Positions 33,753-42,275 of a DNA stretch of 47,579 bases are shown here, in pieces. The stretch covers positions 1 to 47,579 of the forward strand of contig JACBXO010000010.1 in NCBI GenBank assembly GCA_015863195.1. The letters run 5' to 3'. The notes under the pieces are model-generated. The model ran no database searches. It saw nothing but the letters and a program-made list of their open reading frames with translations, and was not told where the DNA came from. Both the position numbers and the translations under genes were made by a program. This DNA comes from Aerococcaceae bacterium DSM 111022 (lineage in GTDB: Bacteria > Bacillota > Bacilli > Lactobacillales > Aerococcaceae). Numbering within the stretch: position 1 is the stretch's first letter; each line of letters opens with the position of its first letter.

Positions 33753-35021
33753 CTAAATATCTAACTTATCAAACGGCACCTCGTCCGCTTGCTTAAAATC
33801 CCGCGCGCGTTGCTTGCTTGATATTGCTAACAACTGATCACGCAACTCATCTTCCATCCCACGCAACTCTGACTCAGCCAACTGGCGCTGACGGCGGCCA
33901 GACTCTTGAATCTCTAAAGTCTCCTGCAATGCATCGACTAAATTACGCTGTGATGTTTGAAGTGTTTGTAAATCAATCACGCCACGCTCAGTTTCACGCG
34001 CCACATCAACCGTCGACTGTTTCAACATCTCTGAGTTTTTCAGCAACAAGTCATTCGTTGTTTCAGACACCATACGCTGTGATGTTGCGGCATTTTGTTG
34101 ACGCAACAGAGCTAAGGCAATCGTGATTTGGTTTTCCCATAACGGAATTGCCGTATGAATTGATACTTGAATCTTTTCAGCTAACGCTTGATTTGTATTT
34201 TGAATCAAACGAATTTGTGGTGCTTGTTGAATGGTCATTTGACGCGTTAAGCGTAAATCATGAGTACGTTTATCTAAACGGTCCAAGAATTGGTTTAAGT
34301 CATGAACTTTTTGGACAGCCATTTGGTCCTGCGATTGGTGAGCGGCTTCAATTGCTTCAGGAATTGTTTTTTCTTGTAACTCTTGTAACTTCAATTCACC
34401 CGCAGCAATGTAGACATTTAATGCTTCAAAGTAGTCTTTGTTTTTATCATAGAAACTATCTAACATTAAGTTGTCATTTAATAACTCGTTTTTCTCACGC
34501 TCTAAACGAATTGCGATGCGGTCAATCTGACTACCAATTTTTTGATATTGTAATTGCGTCTCATCAATTGAGCGGCGTACTTTGCCAAACAATTTCGAAA
34601 AGAATCCCGGTTCTGCTGTTAATTCACGCGGGTTCGTAGACTTTAATTGCGTCATTAATTCAGTCAAGGAATCTCCAATTTCACCCGTATCTTTCACTTG
34701 GACTTGCGATAAGATTTCGCGGGAGAACTCACTTAATTTCTTCTGAGCGTTTGAACCATATGCTAGAACGGCACCCATATTACTCTCATCAATTTGCGTC
34801 GATAAGTCTTGAGCTTGCTTTCTGCGGTGGTCGGGGAGACGCTCGATTAGTTTTTCAGAGGTGATTTCTTTTTTTGCTAAAATCTCTGCATCCGCTAAAT
34901 CTTTATCGAAGTTACTTGGCATTTCTGTGTCTTCGATGTCAAAGGGATTTTTGAGTAAATCATCGACACCTGAATGGTCTTCATTTAACATCTCTTCAAA
35001 TAAATCTTTTTCTTCACTCAT
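33753..35021 (-). CDS. telA: Toxic anion resistance protein, TelA/KlaA family
   Basis: A 422-aa cytoplasmic, mostly alpha-helical protein of the TelA family (PF05816). Long coiled-coil stretches run from about residue 150 to 410. Family-like parts are NMGAVLAYGSNAQKKLSEFS near residue 81, GFFSKLFGKVRRSIDETQLQYQKIGSQID, and QAPQIRLIQNTNQALAEKIQ followed by IPLWENQITIALAL. Named for tellurite resistance but widely linked to envelope stress; the molecular role is unsettled. It starts 12 bp after the xpaC-type gene, the usual partner. GGAGTGACC lies before its ATG. Confidence 0.92.
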   Translation of the reverse strand: MSEEKDLFEEMLNEDHSGVDDLLKNPFDIEDTEMPSNFDKDLADAEILAKKEITSEKLIERLPDHRRKQAQDLSTQIDESNMGAVLAYGSNAQKKLSEFSREILSQVQVKDTGEIGDSLTELMTQLKSTNPRELTAEPGFFSKLFGKVRRSIDETQLQYQKIGSQIDRIAIRLEREKNELLNDNLMLDSFYDKNKDYFEALNVYIAAGELKLQELQEKTIPEAIEAAHQSQDQMAVQKVHDLNQFLDRLDKRTHDLRLTRQMTIQQAPQIRLIQNTNQALAEKIQVSIHTAIPLWENQITIALALLRQQNAATSQRMVSETTNDLLLKNSEMLKQSTVDVARETERGVIDLQTLQTSQRNLVDALQETLEIQESGRRQRQLAESELRGMEDELRDQLLAISSKQRARDFKQADEVPFDKLDI

Positions 35022-35033
35022 CTAGGTCACTCC

Positions 35034-36146
35034 TTATTTGTGATTGTTAAGAAAATCATCTAAGTCTTTCATCATGTCATCCACGCCATTTGAACTAATA
35101 TCTTCATTAATTATATCATCAACATTATCATGTTGACCATTCTTACCATTTTTACCGTTTAAGATACGTTCAGCAAAGGCGATTTCCTCATCCATCGCAT
35201 TATAAGTAGCTTTGTGGAAATGAATATAATCTTCATTTATCTCTTCCGCGATTAATTCAATCATTTGCGCAGATTTATCCAAAATAAGATAAGTTTGTTT
35301 GTTTTTTGCGACATGTCCATTAATCTCATTATATTTATCTACTAAATCAGTTAAGTTTGGTAATAATTTGTATAAGAAATTACCCGCTTCACCAATACGA
35401 TTTGGCTCCTCAACGATTGAACGGAAGTAATCTTGACAAGTAATCACTGTCTTATGACGCAAATTAATCGCGCGCAACTTGGCCGTTTCATTCATTGTTT
35501 CATCTAATTCGAAAATCATCTCACGGGCTGGTGCCATCTGTTCACGGAAATAGCTAATATCTTCATTACTTAAACCAGCATCATGATAATCAGCCATTTT
35601 ATCACTCGAAAAAGCCTTATTCGTTTTGAAAGATTTACCTGAAACAAATCCGTATACTTTCACAAAAGAAAAGACAATTAAGTGAGCGATGACATTGAGA
35701 ACCAATACAGTCAATGTCATGATCCCGACGGTGGCGAAAATTTCTAGAGAAATCCCATTAACCTGAGTAATATAAGATTCTCCTGAAATAAGCGAGATGA
35801 AAATAGCGTTTAAGATCATATTTGAACTAAAAAGGATAAGATTGACGCTTTGATTTCCTGACTTGAAATACTTTTTATAAACGGCACTCGGTAAGATTAA
35901 GTTGACAAACCAACTGAAAATAATCCCGACTTGCATCGCAATTAAAGACATTGTGACGCTATTATTCAACATTAAGACAACAAATAAAATGACACCTGAC
36001 CATAAGGCGGTCTTTCTGGCAACTTCACTTATTTTCGAAAATTGTAGGGCACGATTACTTTCCGGAGTCCGATAAATTTGGGCAATGGTCGTGATCGTCA
36101 AAACGACTAAAATCAATTGACCCGCCATGTGTGTTAACTGAAACAT
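35034..36146 (-). CDS. XpaC-like membrane protein (5-bromo-4-chloroindolyl phosphate hydrolysis family)
   Basis: A 370-aa protein. About five hydrophobic segments lie in residues 1-165. A cytoplasmic helical domain follows with SDKMADYHDAGLSNEDISYFREQM and a region TAKLRAINLRHKTVITCQDYF typical of PF10112. The C-terminal tail is rich in Asn and Asp. The family name comes from an indicator-dye phenotype and says little about function. It is nearly always paired with telA, as here, and the two probably act together at the membrane. AGGAGG precedes ATG 36146. Confidence 0.85.
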   Translation of the reverse strand: MFQLTHMAGQLILVVLTITTIAQIYRTPESNRALQFSKISEVARKTALWSGVILFVVLMLNNSVTMSLIAMQVGIIFSWFVNLILPSAVYKKYFKSGNQSVNLILFSSNMILNAIFISLISGESYITQVNGISLEIFATVGIMTLTVLVLNVIAHLIVFSFVKVYGFVSGKSFKTNKAFSSDKMADYHDAGLSNEDISYFREQMAPAREMIFELDETMNETAKLRAINLRHKTVITCQDYFRSIVEEPNRIGEAGNFLYKLLPNLTDLVDKYNEINGHVAKNKQTYLILDKSAQMIELIAEEINEDYIHFHKATYNAMDEEIAFAERILNGKNGKNGQHDNVDDIINEDISSNGVDDMMKDLDDFLNNHK

Positions 36147-36176
36147 TTTAAAAACCTCCTATAGTTTTACTCTCAA

Positions 36177-36237
36177 TTATATTGTAGCACAGCCCGCGCC
36201 CGTGCATGTAGGCCTCAAGTCCCATCTTTGGTATAAT
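36177..36237. promoter_or_regulatory. Divergent promoter region between the xpaC-type gene and the Nudix gene
   Basis: On the + strand an extended -10 TTGGTATAAT ends at 36237. On the minus strand TGCTACAAT near 36178-36188 gives an extended -10 for the xpaC-type gene. No strong -35 box is visible for either. About 45 bp separates the two boxes. Confidence 0.5.
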
Positions 36238-36345
36238 AGGGAAAATAATGGCTTTTTACTTTCAAAAGTATGGTAGATTAATTACAATAAAGTCGATAAA
36301 TAAACATATTTACAAGTTAAAATAGAAAATGAAGAGGGTGCAGAA

Positions 36346-36921
36346 ATGTTAACAGACCAATCAAAAATTAAATTTCAAAACTCCGGTAAAGTCGTGACTA
36401 CCGAACAAATTTTCAACGGACATGTCTTAGATTTATATGTCAACAAAATGGATATTGACGGCCAAATCGTCGAACGCGAACTCGTCCACCGCCACCCAGG
36501 CGTCGGCGTACTCGCATTTACACCAGATGAAAAAATTGTCTTTGTGAAACAATACCGACCTGCAGTGGACGAATATTTAATGGAAATGCCAGCGGGATTA
36601 ATTGATTTAGTTGAGGGCGAATTCGAAGAGCCACTCATCACCGCAAAGCGCGAGTTGGAAGAAGAAACAGCTTATCAAGCAGCCAACTGGGAAAAAATTG
36701 GCGAGTTTTATGTCTCTCCTGGCGCATTAGATGAAAAATTACATCTCTATGTCGCGACCGATTTAGTTCGGGTAGACAACCCTCTTCCTCAAGACGAAGA
36801 CGAACAAATTGAACTAATTGAATTAGAAAAAGCAGAAGTACTTAATCTACTAAAAACCAACCAAATAAAAGACGCGAAAACAGTCATCGCGCTCCAATAT
36901 TGGTTACTAAATGAGGAGTGA
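36346..36921 (+). CDS. nudF: Nudix hydrolase, ADP-ribose pyrophosphatase type
   Basis: A 191-aa enzyme probably splitting ADP-ribose into AMP and ribose 5-phosphate. The Nudix box is MPAGLIDLV..AKRELEEETAY. The helix RELEEE is intact, but the loop between the first Glu and RE is four residues longer than the canonical spacing (GEFEEPLITAK instead of seven), and the usual Gly after EET is Ala. The upstream VKQYRPAVDEYLMEMPAG is typical of the NudF group. The binding site AGAGGGTG precedes ATG 36346. The order with the next genes (small membrane protein, mtnN) is the one known from streptococci. Confidence 0.85.
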   Translation: MLTDQSKIKFQNSGKVVTTEQIFNGHVLDLYVNKMDIDGQIVERELVHRHPGVGVLAFTPDEKIVFVKQYRPAVDEYLMEMPAGLIDLVEGEFEEPLITAKRELEEETAYQAANWEKIGEFYVSPGALDEKLHLYVATDLVRVDNPLPQDEDEQIELIELEKAEVLNLLKTNQIKDAKTVIALQYWLLNEE

Positions 36922-36925
36922 TTTT

Positions 36926-37336
36926 GTGGTTAGAAATTTATTTAAACGCAAAAAACAGAATAATATAGAAGAAACACAATACGAAAATCAAGAACGCGAA
37001 TCAGAAATCATCGATTTTGGTGATTCATCAAGCTACTATGATGAAAGCGCCGAACAAATGGACTATAATAGATACGATAATGAAAATTACCCAGAAGAAG
37101 GGCACGCACCGAATGCAAAATACGGTGAATATATTGAGTATGACGAATATGATGAATTCAACGAGTATGGCGAAAACGCTGAAGAATACCCAAATTATCT
37201 AGATGAAGAAGACCCCGAAGTTGTGTACCAACGCCGTGCCAAATATCACGCGCGCATGGACCGCTTTTTAAACAATGGCATCATCATCGTCGGCGTCTTA
37301 TTCATCTGTGTCTTACTGATCGCCTTCTTCATGTAA
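36926..37336 (+). CDS. Acidic, Tyr/Asn-rich single-span membrane protein, candidate MacP
   Basis: A 136-aa protein. The basic start VVRNLFKRKKQ is followed by a strongly acidic, Tyr/Asn/Glu-rich region (about 15-95, with YDEYDEFNEYGE) and then QRRAKYHARMDRFLNNG. One C-terminal membrane helix (about 115-135) closes it. In streptococci the gene between the Nudix gene and mtnN is macP, a phosphoprotein activator of the class-A PBP2a with the same topology. Homology here rests on position, topology and the basic pre-membrane segment, not on a clear alignment. GTG 36926 follows AGGAG. An ATG at 36911, overlapping the Nudix gene, is the alternative. Confidence 0.6.
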   Translation: MVRNLFKRKKQNNIEETQYENQERESEIIDFGDSSSYYDESAEQMDYNRYDNENYPEEGHAPNAKYGEYIEYDEYDEFNEYGENAEEYPNYLDEEDPEVVYQRRAKYHARMDRFLNNGIIIVGVLFICVLLIAFFM

Positions 37337-37352
37337 TAGAAACGAGGAATTT

Positions 37353-38054
37353 ATGAAAATTGGAATTATTGGCGCAATGGCCGAAGAAATTGCTTTACTC
37401 AAGTCGAGCATGCAAATCGACGAAACCGTAAATTACTATGGCTCAGACTTTTTCACCGGAACACTTCACGGCGTTCCGATTGTTTTAGTTGAGTCAGGTA
37501 TCGGAAAAGTTAATGCAACCATCTCAACCGTATTATTAATTGAGCACTTCGATGTGACAGCTGTTATCAATACAGGTTCTGCAGGGGCTGTTGACCCAGC
37601 ACTTTCAATCGGAGATGTCGTTGTCGCAAATTACTTAATCCACCACGATGTGGACGTTACAGGCTTTGGCTACAAACCCGGTCAAATGGCGGGGATGCCC
37701 GAGGGGTATTTCTGTGATGCGGAACTGGTACGTCTTGCGCAAGATGCAGTACGCCGTCAAGGTGTTGAACCCGTTTTAGGATTAATTGTCAGCGGAGACG
37801 AGTTTGTCAATTCAGTTGAACGTGTTGACGCAATTAGAGAAACATTCCCAAAGGCTCGAGCATGTGAAATGGAATCGGCTGCCATCGCACAAGCTGCTTA
37901 TGCGATGGATGTGCCATTTGTGATTGTCCGTGCAATTTCTGACTCAGCTGACCAATCAGCGGCAGTAACTTTTGACGAATTTATTATCGATGCCGGACGC
38001 CAATCTGCACGAATGATCGAAGATATCATCTTGAATTTAAGCCAGGAGGGGTAA
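37353..38054 (+). CDS. mtnN: 5'-methylthioadenosine/S-adenosylhomocysteine nucleosidase
   Basis: Hydrolyses the glycosidic bond of methylthioadenosine and S-adenosylhomocysteine, recycling by-products of methylation (including the RsmH reaction) and feeding the activated methyl cycle. It has 233 aa. It opens MKIGIIGAMAEEIALL. Then come SGIGKVNAT, the NTGSAGA phosphorylase loop, CEMESAAIAQ and ISDSAD with the catalytic Asp. The binding site CGAGG precedes ATG 37353. It ends one base before coaBC, so the two are translationally close. Confidence 0.95.
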   Translation: MKIGIIGAMAEEIALLKSSMQIDETVNYYGSDFFTGTLHGVPIVLVESGIGKVNATISTVLLIEHFDVTAVINTGSAGAVDPALSIGDVVVANYLIHHDVDVTGFGYKPGQMAGMPEGYFCDAELVRLAQDAVRRQGVEPVLGLIVSGDEFVNSVERVDAIRETFPKARACEMESAAIAQAAYAMDVPFVIVRAISDSADQSAAVTFDEFIIDAGRQSARMIEDIILNLSQEG

Positions 38055-38055
38055 A

Positions 38056-39270
38056 ATGTTAACGGATCAAAATGTCGGACTCTTTATTACCGGTGGCATC
38101 GCGTCATATAAAATGGCCGAGTTAGCACGTCTTTTTATTAAACAGGGCGCGAATGTACGCGTAGTGATGAGCCGCTCAGCGACTGAATTTATCACACCAA
38201 TGACGCTACAGATACTGACAAAACACGAAGTGTTAATCGATACTTTTGAAGAAAAACACCCAGAATTCGTCCAACATATCGAAATGGCGCAATGGGCCGA
38301 CATCGCAGTTGTTGCACCAGCGACCGCCAATATCATTGGGAAAATCGCCAATGGTATCGCCGACGACATCGTTTCAACGACGCTACTCGCCCACGACAAA
38401 CCGCTCATTATCGCACCAGCGATGAATGACCGCATGTTATCCAACCCAGCAACCAAGCGCAATCTAGCGCTACTGGAAGAAGACGGGCACACAATTATCG
38501 AACCCGACACCGGCTTTTTAGCCGAAGGTTACGAAGCTAAAGGGCGCCTACCCGAACTCGAGCGCATCGTCAATGTCGTCATCAAGCGCAGTGTCCAAAA
38601 ATCACTGCGCCCATTATTGCGCGACAAAAAAGTTGTCGTCACCGCCGGCGGAACCGTCGAACGCATCGACCCGGTCCGCTACATTTCAAACGACTCATCC
38701 GGAAAAATGGGCTACGCCTTAGCCCGCGCCGCCGAATGGTACGGCGCACAGGTGCACTTAGTCTCAACCAAGAAAAACTTAAAAGCACCCGAAGGCGTCA
38801 CCGTCGAGTTTGTCGAATCGGCCGAAGAGATGCAACAAGCCGTCGAGCGCCAATACGCCGACGCCCACTTCGTCGTCATGGCAGCTGCCGTAAGCGACTA
38901 CCGCGTGAAAAATAAGGCTGACCAAAAAATTAAAAAATCTGGCGATTCCAGCGACCTAGTCATTGACCTCGCCGAAAACCCAGACATACTTGCTGGTTTG
39001 GGTGCTAAAAAAGAACACCAAACCCTCATCGGCTTCGCCGCAGAAACCGAAAACTTAATCGAAAATGCGATGGGCAAAATCAATCGCAAAAACGCCGATT
39101 GGATTATCGCCAACGATGTGTCAAAAGAGGGCGCAGGTTTCAATGTCGACACAAACGAAGTGACTATCATTTCCAGCGACAAATCTATCTACCAATTGCC
39201 CCAATTGACCAAGCTGGATACGGCACTCTCTATCTGGCAAACGGTCTTGGAGGCTGAGGATAGATCTTAG
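38056..39270 (+). CDS. coaBC: Bifunctional phosphopantothenoylcysteine decarboxylase / phosphopantothenate-cysteine ligase
   Basis: Two steps of coenzyme A synthesis in one 404-aa protein. The N-terminal CoaC flavoprotein domain (about 1-185) has ITGGIASYKMAELAR, a conserved His in VQHIEMAQWAD and the PATANIIGKIANGIADD motif. The C-terminal CoaB domain (about 190-400) has VTAGGTVERIDPVRYISN, AAAVSDYR, AENPDIL and IGFAAET. The binding site GGAGGGG lies inside the end of mtnN. It is the last gene of the Nudix-mtnN group; copy A4 follows within 31 bp and no clear terminator was seen. Confidence 0.95.
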   Translation: MLTDQNVGLFITGGIASYKMAELARLFIKQGANVRVVMSRSATEFITPMTLQILTKHEVLIDTFEEKHPEFVQHIEMAQWADIAVVAPATANIIGKIANGIADDIVSTTLLAHDKPLIIAPAMNDRMLSNPATKRNLALLEEDGHTIIEPDTGFLAEGYEAKGRLPELERIVNVVIKRSVQKSLRPLLRDKKVVVTAGGTVERIDPVRYISNDSSGKMGYALARAAEWYGAQVHLVSTKKNLKAPEGVTVEFVESAEEMQQAVERQYADAHFVVMAAAVSDYRVKNKADQKIKKSGDSSDLVIDLAENPDILAGLGAKKEHQTLIGFAAETENLIENAMGKINRKNADWIIANDVSKEGAGFNVDTNEVTIISSDKSIYQLPQLTKLDTALSIWQTVLEAEDRS

Positions 39271-39300
39271 AAACGTATAACTTCGAATAAAGTTGGTATA

Positions 39301-39592
39301 GGAATTTGCTACATACAGCTCATAATTTTCTCCGTGGGGACGCCTTCATAACCTTCGGTTATTACGTACTATTTTGGCTAGAGAATACCTAAGCGCTTTG
39401 CGCTAAAGTATTCTAAGCTTGTCCTCTTAAAGGAACGAAAACTATATTTATAAATTAAGTATTTGTTTGACAAACTGCTTTCATATCGCATGTAAGTCTG
39501 TAATCTAGCTAAAGCTAGAACAGACTCAGCAGCTGCGCCAAAACCCCTTTATTTCACGGGAAAATTATGGCTGTATTGTGCAAATTCTTAAT
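39301..39592 (-). repeat. Large branched palindrome, family A, copy A4 (inverted), with the 115-bp insert
   Basis: Inverted relative to A3. On the minus strand the arm tip is GAATAC..GCGC-AAA-GCGC..GTATTC and the second arm is ATAACC-GAA-GGTTAT. Both are paired versions that differ from A1-A3 on both sides of each stem. The insert (39417-39531) differs from that in A3 by one base in 115, while the surrounding element is clearly more diverged. With A3 it brackets the telA-coaBC block. Confidence 0.85.
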
Positions 39593-39905
39593 ATAGCTTT
39601 GTTTCGCAAATTAAGTATTGGCATTATAATCTATACTCAGCTGGGTTTGATGTGGGATTCCTTTGTTTGGGATTTTGCTTTGGGTGAGTATAGGGGATAA
39701 GAGACAAATTGAATAAGTAAAATAGTAGAGGCAAGCTCAGGGGACTGAGTTTGTCTTTTTTTAATGAGGAAGAGCGGCGCGTAGGCGCCACTCAGATTGA
39801 ATCGATCTGGGAAGTGACACGGTTGTGTCACTTCAATGAGAGATTGGAGTTGGGGGAAGGGGATGATGATGCGAATTGGCTTGCGTGTGAGGATGCTGGG
39901 TTAGT
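39593..39905. other. Intergenic DNA without a supported gene
   Basis: A small imperfect hairpin (GGCGCGTAGGCGCC, 39776-39789) is present and G-rich patches occur from 39640 to 39690. Reading frames running from here into the arrays were rejected as repeat-driven. Confidence 0.4.
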
Positions 39906-40171
39906 GATGCACCAAAGTGTTGCATCAGCAACTTTATTTTTGTGTTCGTGCATCGAAGTGTTGCATCAGCATCTTTATTTTTGTGCTCATGCATTGAAGT
40001 GGAGCATAAGCACTTATAATTTCTTCTTTATGCATCAAAGCGATGCATCAGCTTCAATAGTTTTGTGCTTATGCACCGAAATGGTGCATCGTCACTTATA
40101 TTTACTTGTTGATGCATCAAAGTGTTGCATCAGGAAGATTATTTTCAATCTCATGCACCAAAGTGGAGCAA
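39906..40171. repeat. Array of seven GATGCA/TGCATC-type palindromes, 41-bp period
   Basis: Centres near 39916, 39958, 39998, 40039, 40080, 40121 and 40162. The loop is of the CCAAAGTGT type rather than the two alternating loops of the other GATGCA arrays, and some arms are degenerate. It runs directly, in nearly the same register, into the GATACAAGTTGTATC array. Confidence 0.85.
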
Positions 40172-40186
40172 CACTAACTCAATTAA

Positions 40187-40662
40187 GATACAAGTTGTAT
40201 CATGAAGCCAGTTCAAATAGGAGACGACGATACAAGTTGTATCATGGGCCGGTTCAAATTAGAGTTTACGATACAAGTTGTATCATAAAGCTAGTTCTCA
40301 TTGGAGTCGACGATACAACCTGTATCATGGGCCGGTTCAAAATAGAGTCGACGATACAAGTTGTATCATGGAGTCAGTTCTCATAGGTGCCGACGATTCA
40401 AGTTGTATCATGGGCCGGTTCTCATTGGTGTTGACGATACAAGATGTATCATTAAACTGGACCCCTCATTGGAGACGACGATACAAGTTGCATCATGGAG
40501 CCAGTTCAGATAGGACTCGACGATACAAGTTGTATCATGGAGCCGGTTCAAATAGGAGACGACGATACAAGTTGTATCATGGAGCCAGTTCTAATAGGAG
40601 CTGACGATACAAGTTGTATCATGGTGCCACTCCATAAAGCGAATAACGATACAACTTGCATC
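40187..40662. repeat. Array of twelve 15-bp palindromes GATACAAGTTGTATC, 41-42 bp period
   Basis: Starts at 40187, 40229, 40270, 40312, 40353, 40395, 40436, 40480, 40522, 40564, 40606 and 40648. Linkers share the CATGGAGCCAGTTC and GAGACGAC cores, and CATGGAGCC also occurs in the 18.0-kb array, so the two arrays are related. Because 42 is a multiple of three, several frames stay open across it. Those are not genes. Confidence 0.92.
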
Positions 40663-40731
40663 ATAAATCCAGTCCAACCCCATCTACCCCAACACGCCCA
40701 GCACCCACAACCAACTCTGGAACAAGATGAA

Positions 40732-40835
40732 GTCAATTTCCTCAGAAATTGACGACCACACTTTTTAAATGAATCTTTTCGACCCCAGTCGAAAAGCACC
40801 TTATTACAAAAAAAGAAGAGTCGCCACCGCGACTC
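40732..40835. repeat. Composite hairpin element C (gamma-beta-alpha)
   Basis: GTCAATTTC/GAAATTGAC (40732-40753), CTTTTCGAC/GTCGAAAAG (40775-40796), GAGTCGC/GCGACTC (40818-40835). Preceded by a C-rich, G-poor tract (40670-40718) and the short head CTCTGGAACAAGATGAAGTC also found before other copies. Stands 92 bp before the next gene. Confidence 0.88.
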
Positions 40836-40926
40836 CTCTCTACAAAATTCTAATCAAATTTCTTAGCAGTTTTGTATAAAAATATGCTATGATTAAGCCA
40901 AATTTACTCCTATAAGGAATGATCAA

Positions 40927-41421
40927 ATGTTCAAAAATATTAAATTTCCAATTGGCCTTCGCATCGCCAAAACTGGCATCGCTGTATTCTTATGCATCCT
41001 GACCGCGATGCTTCTCGACCTGGGAAGTCCCGCACTTGCTTGTCTGGCTGCGGTTTTCACGATGCGTCAGGATATGAACCAGAGCCTGCACTATGGCTCG
41101 ATGCGCATTGCGGGTGTGTTTCTCGCGGGTGCGGTGACGATTGTGATGATTCTGCTGTTTCCGATTACTGGCGCCGCCGATCCGCTCATGCTCGCGCTCG
41201 TCCCGCTCGGCATCATCACTTACATTTTCCTCGCCGACAAATTCCATATGCATTCCGGCATCATCGTCGGCTGCGCCACCATGTTCATCATCCTGTTCGA
41301 CATCCCCACCGACAACCAGCTCGCCTACGCCCTCAAACGCCTTGCCCTCACAGTCGTCGGCGTCGCTATCGCACTGATTGTCAATAAAATTTTACCCAAC
41401 CATTATTCTTCAAAGGTATAA
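40927..41421 (+). CDS. Short aromatic acid exporter / FUSC-like membrane protein
   Basis: A 164-aa protein with about five membrane segments. KFPIGLRIAKTGIAVFLCIL, ACLAAVFTMRQDMNQSL and the ALKRLALTVVGVAIALIVN close match the N-terminal membrane domain of ArAE_1/DUF939-type proteins. Those are usually about twice as long, with a cytoplasmic C-terminal domain that is missing here. Transport of aromatic acids is inferred from the family and unproven. From about 41,000 to 41,400 the gene is clearly GC-richer than its surroundings (many GCC, CTC, ATC codons), suggesting recent acquisition. The weak binding site TAAGGAATG precedes ATG 40927. Confidence 0.7.
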   Translation: MFKNIKFPIGLRIAKTGIAVFLCILTAMLLDLGSPALACLAAVFTMRQDMNQSLHYGSMRIAGVFLAGAVTIVMILLFPITGAADPLMLALVPLGIITYIFLADKFHMHSGIIVGCATMFIILFDIPTDNQLAYALKRLALTVVGVAIALIVNKILPNHYSSKV

Positions 41422-41437
41422 TTAGCCCAACAAAAAA

Positions 41438-41472
41438 AGTAGTCGAAATCAAAATTCGGCTACTCTTTTTTT
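41438..41472. terminator. Bidirectional terminator between convergent genes
   Basis: AGTAGTCGAA (41438-41447) pairs with TTCGGCTACT (41455-41464), followed by T-rich CTTTTTTTT on the + strand and preceded by a run of A for the minus strand. Serves both the exporter-like gene and budA. Confidence 0.88.
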
Positions 41473-41476
41473 AATA

Positions 41477-42184
41477 TCAACCCTCAGCAATTTCCATTTC
41501 CTCTGCTAAATTATGATAGTTGATTTCACCCTGCATAAATTCTTCATGATCAGTCGCGAAGTTCTGCATAATTGCGTCAATCGTTTGGATTTGGACAGTT
41601 GCGTCATCGACGATGTAGTCAATGATGTGACCGCCAAATGTGCGGTCATCGGAAATGAAATGACAGTGGAAACCACCTTTACTCACGCCATCAAATAAGT
41701 CAGGTGTCAAAATACCAATCGCAGTACCTTTTACATTAAAAGTCTCAAACTCTTCCTGTCCATTCGCGGCCTCAATCAAACGAGGATATGGCTTAGTCTG
41801 TGGTGAGACAGCACGTGTTTGCACAAATGGGTAGTGACCATCAATTCGAATCACCGAGAAAACATTTTTGCTGCGCACCATCCCCGTAATCACCGATCGG
41901 AGTTTCTTCAATGTAATCGGGCGCTCAATCTTATACTCCATATCGGGCTTAAAATCGGCGACCGCCGCGTAAGGCGTCGTCATGGACTCATCTGCGACAG
42001 TTACCTCGCCGGTATCCTTGATCTGGTAGATGACGCCGTCAAGCATCGTCAGCTCGCCGTCGAAAGTGTGGAAGGTGCCAATGCCGGTGTTACCGTATTT
42101 GTGGAGCTCGCTGAGCGGCAAAGTCCCATCAAAAAAACCAGCCATCAAATCCCCCAAAGTCTGATGCTGAAACAACACATTCAT
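41477..42184 (-). CDS. budA: Alpha-acetolactate decarboxylase
   Basis: Decarboxylates 2-acetolactate to acetoin, diverting pyruvate carbon to a neutral product and limiting acidification. It has 235 aa. The zinc site is visible in GFHCHFISDDRTFGGHIIDY (His173, His175, His186). TFHTFDGELTMLDGVIYQI and TPYAAVADF are also family features. No acetolactate synthase gene is nearby, so it must work with an enzyme encoded elsewhere. The ATG at 42184 is preceded on the minus strand by GAGGGGGTTTTAG. It is convergent with the exporter-like gene and flanked on the promoter side by repeats. Confidence 0.93.
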   Translation of the reverse strand: MNVLFQHQTLGDLMAGFFDGTLPLSELHKYGNTGIGTFHTFDGELTMLDGVIYQIKDTGEVTVADESMTTPYAAVADFKPDMEYKIERPITLKKLRSVITGMVRSKNVFSVIRIDGHYPFVQTRAVSPQTKPYPRLIEAANGQEEFETFNVKGTAIGILTPDLFDGVSKGGFHCHFISDDRTFGGHIIDYIVDDATVQIQTIDAIMQNFATDHEEFMQGEINYHNLAEEMEIAEG

Positions 42185-42275
42185 CCTAAAACCCCCTCAA
42201 AAAATAATATTATGACTATTCTAACACAGGAGAGGGCGGTTGAGGGGAGATTTTGGAGTGGGAGTCATTGGGATG

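Noticed and set aside
39751-40752. Overlapping frames of about 80-210 codons across the GATGCA and GATACA arrays
   Set aside because: They translate the 41-42 bp units into 14-residue repeats in several frames. There is no credible start signal.
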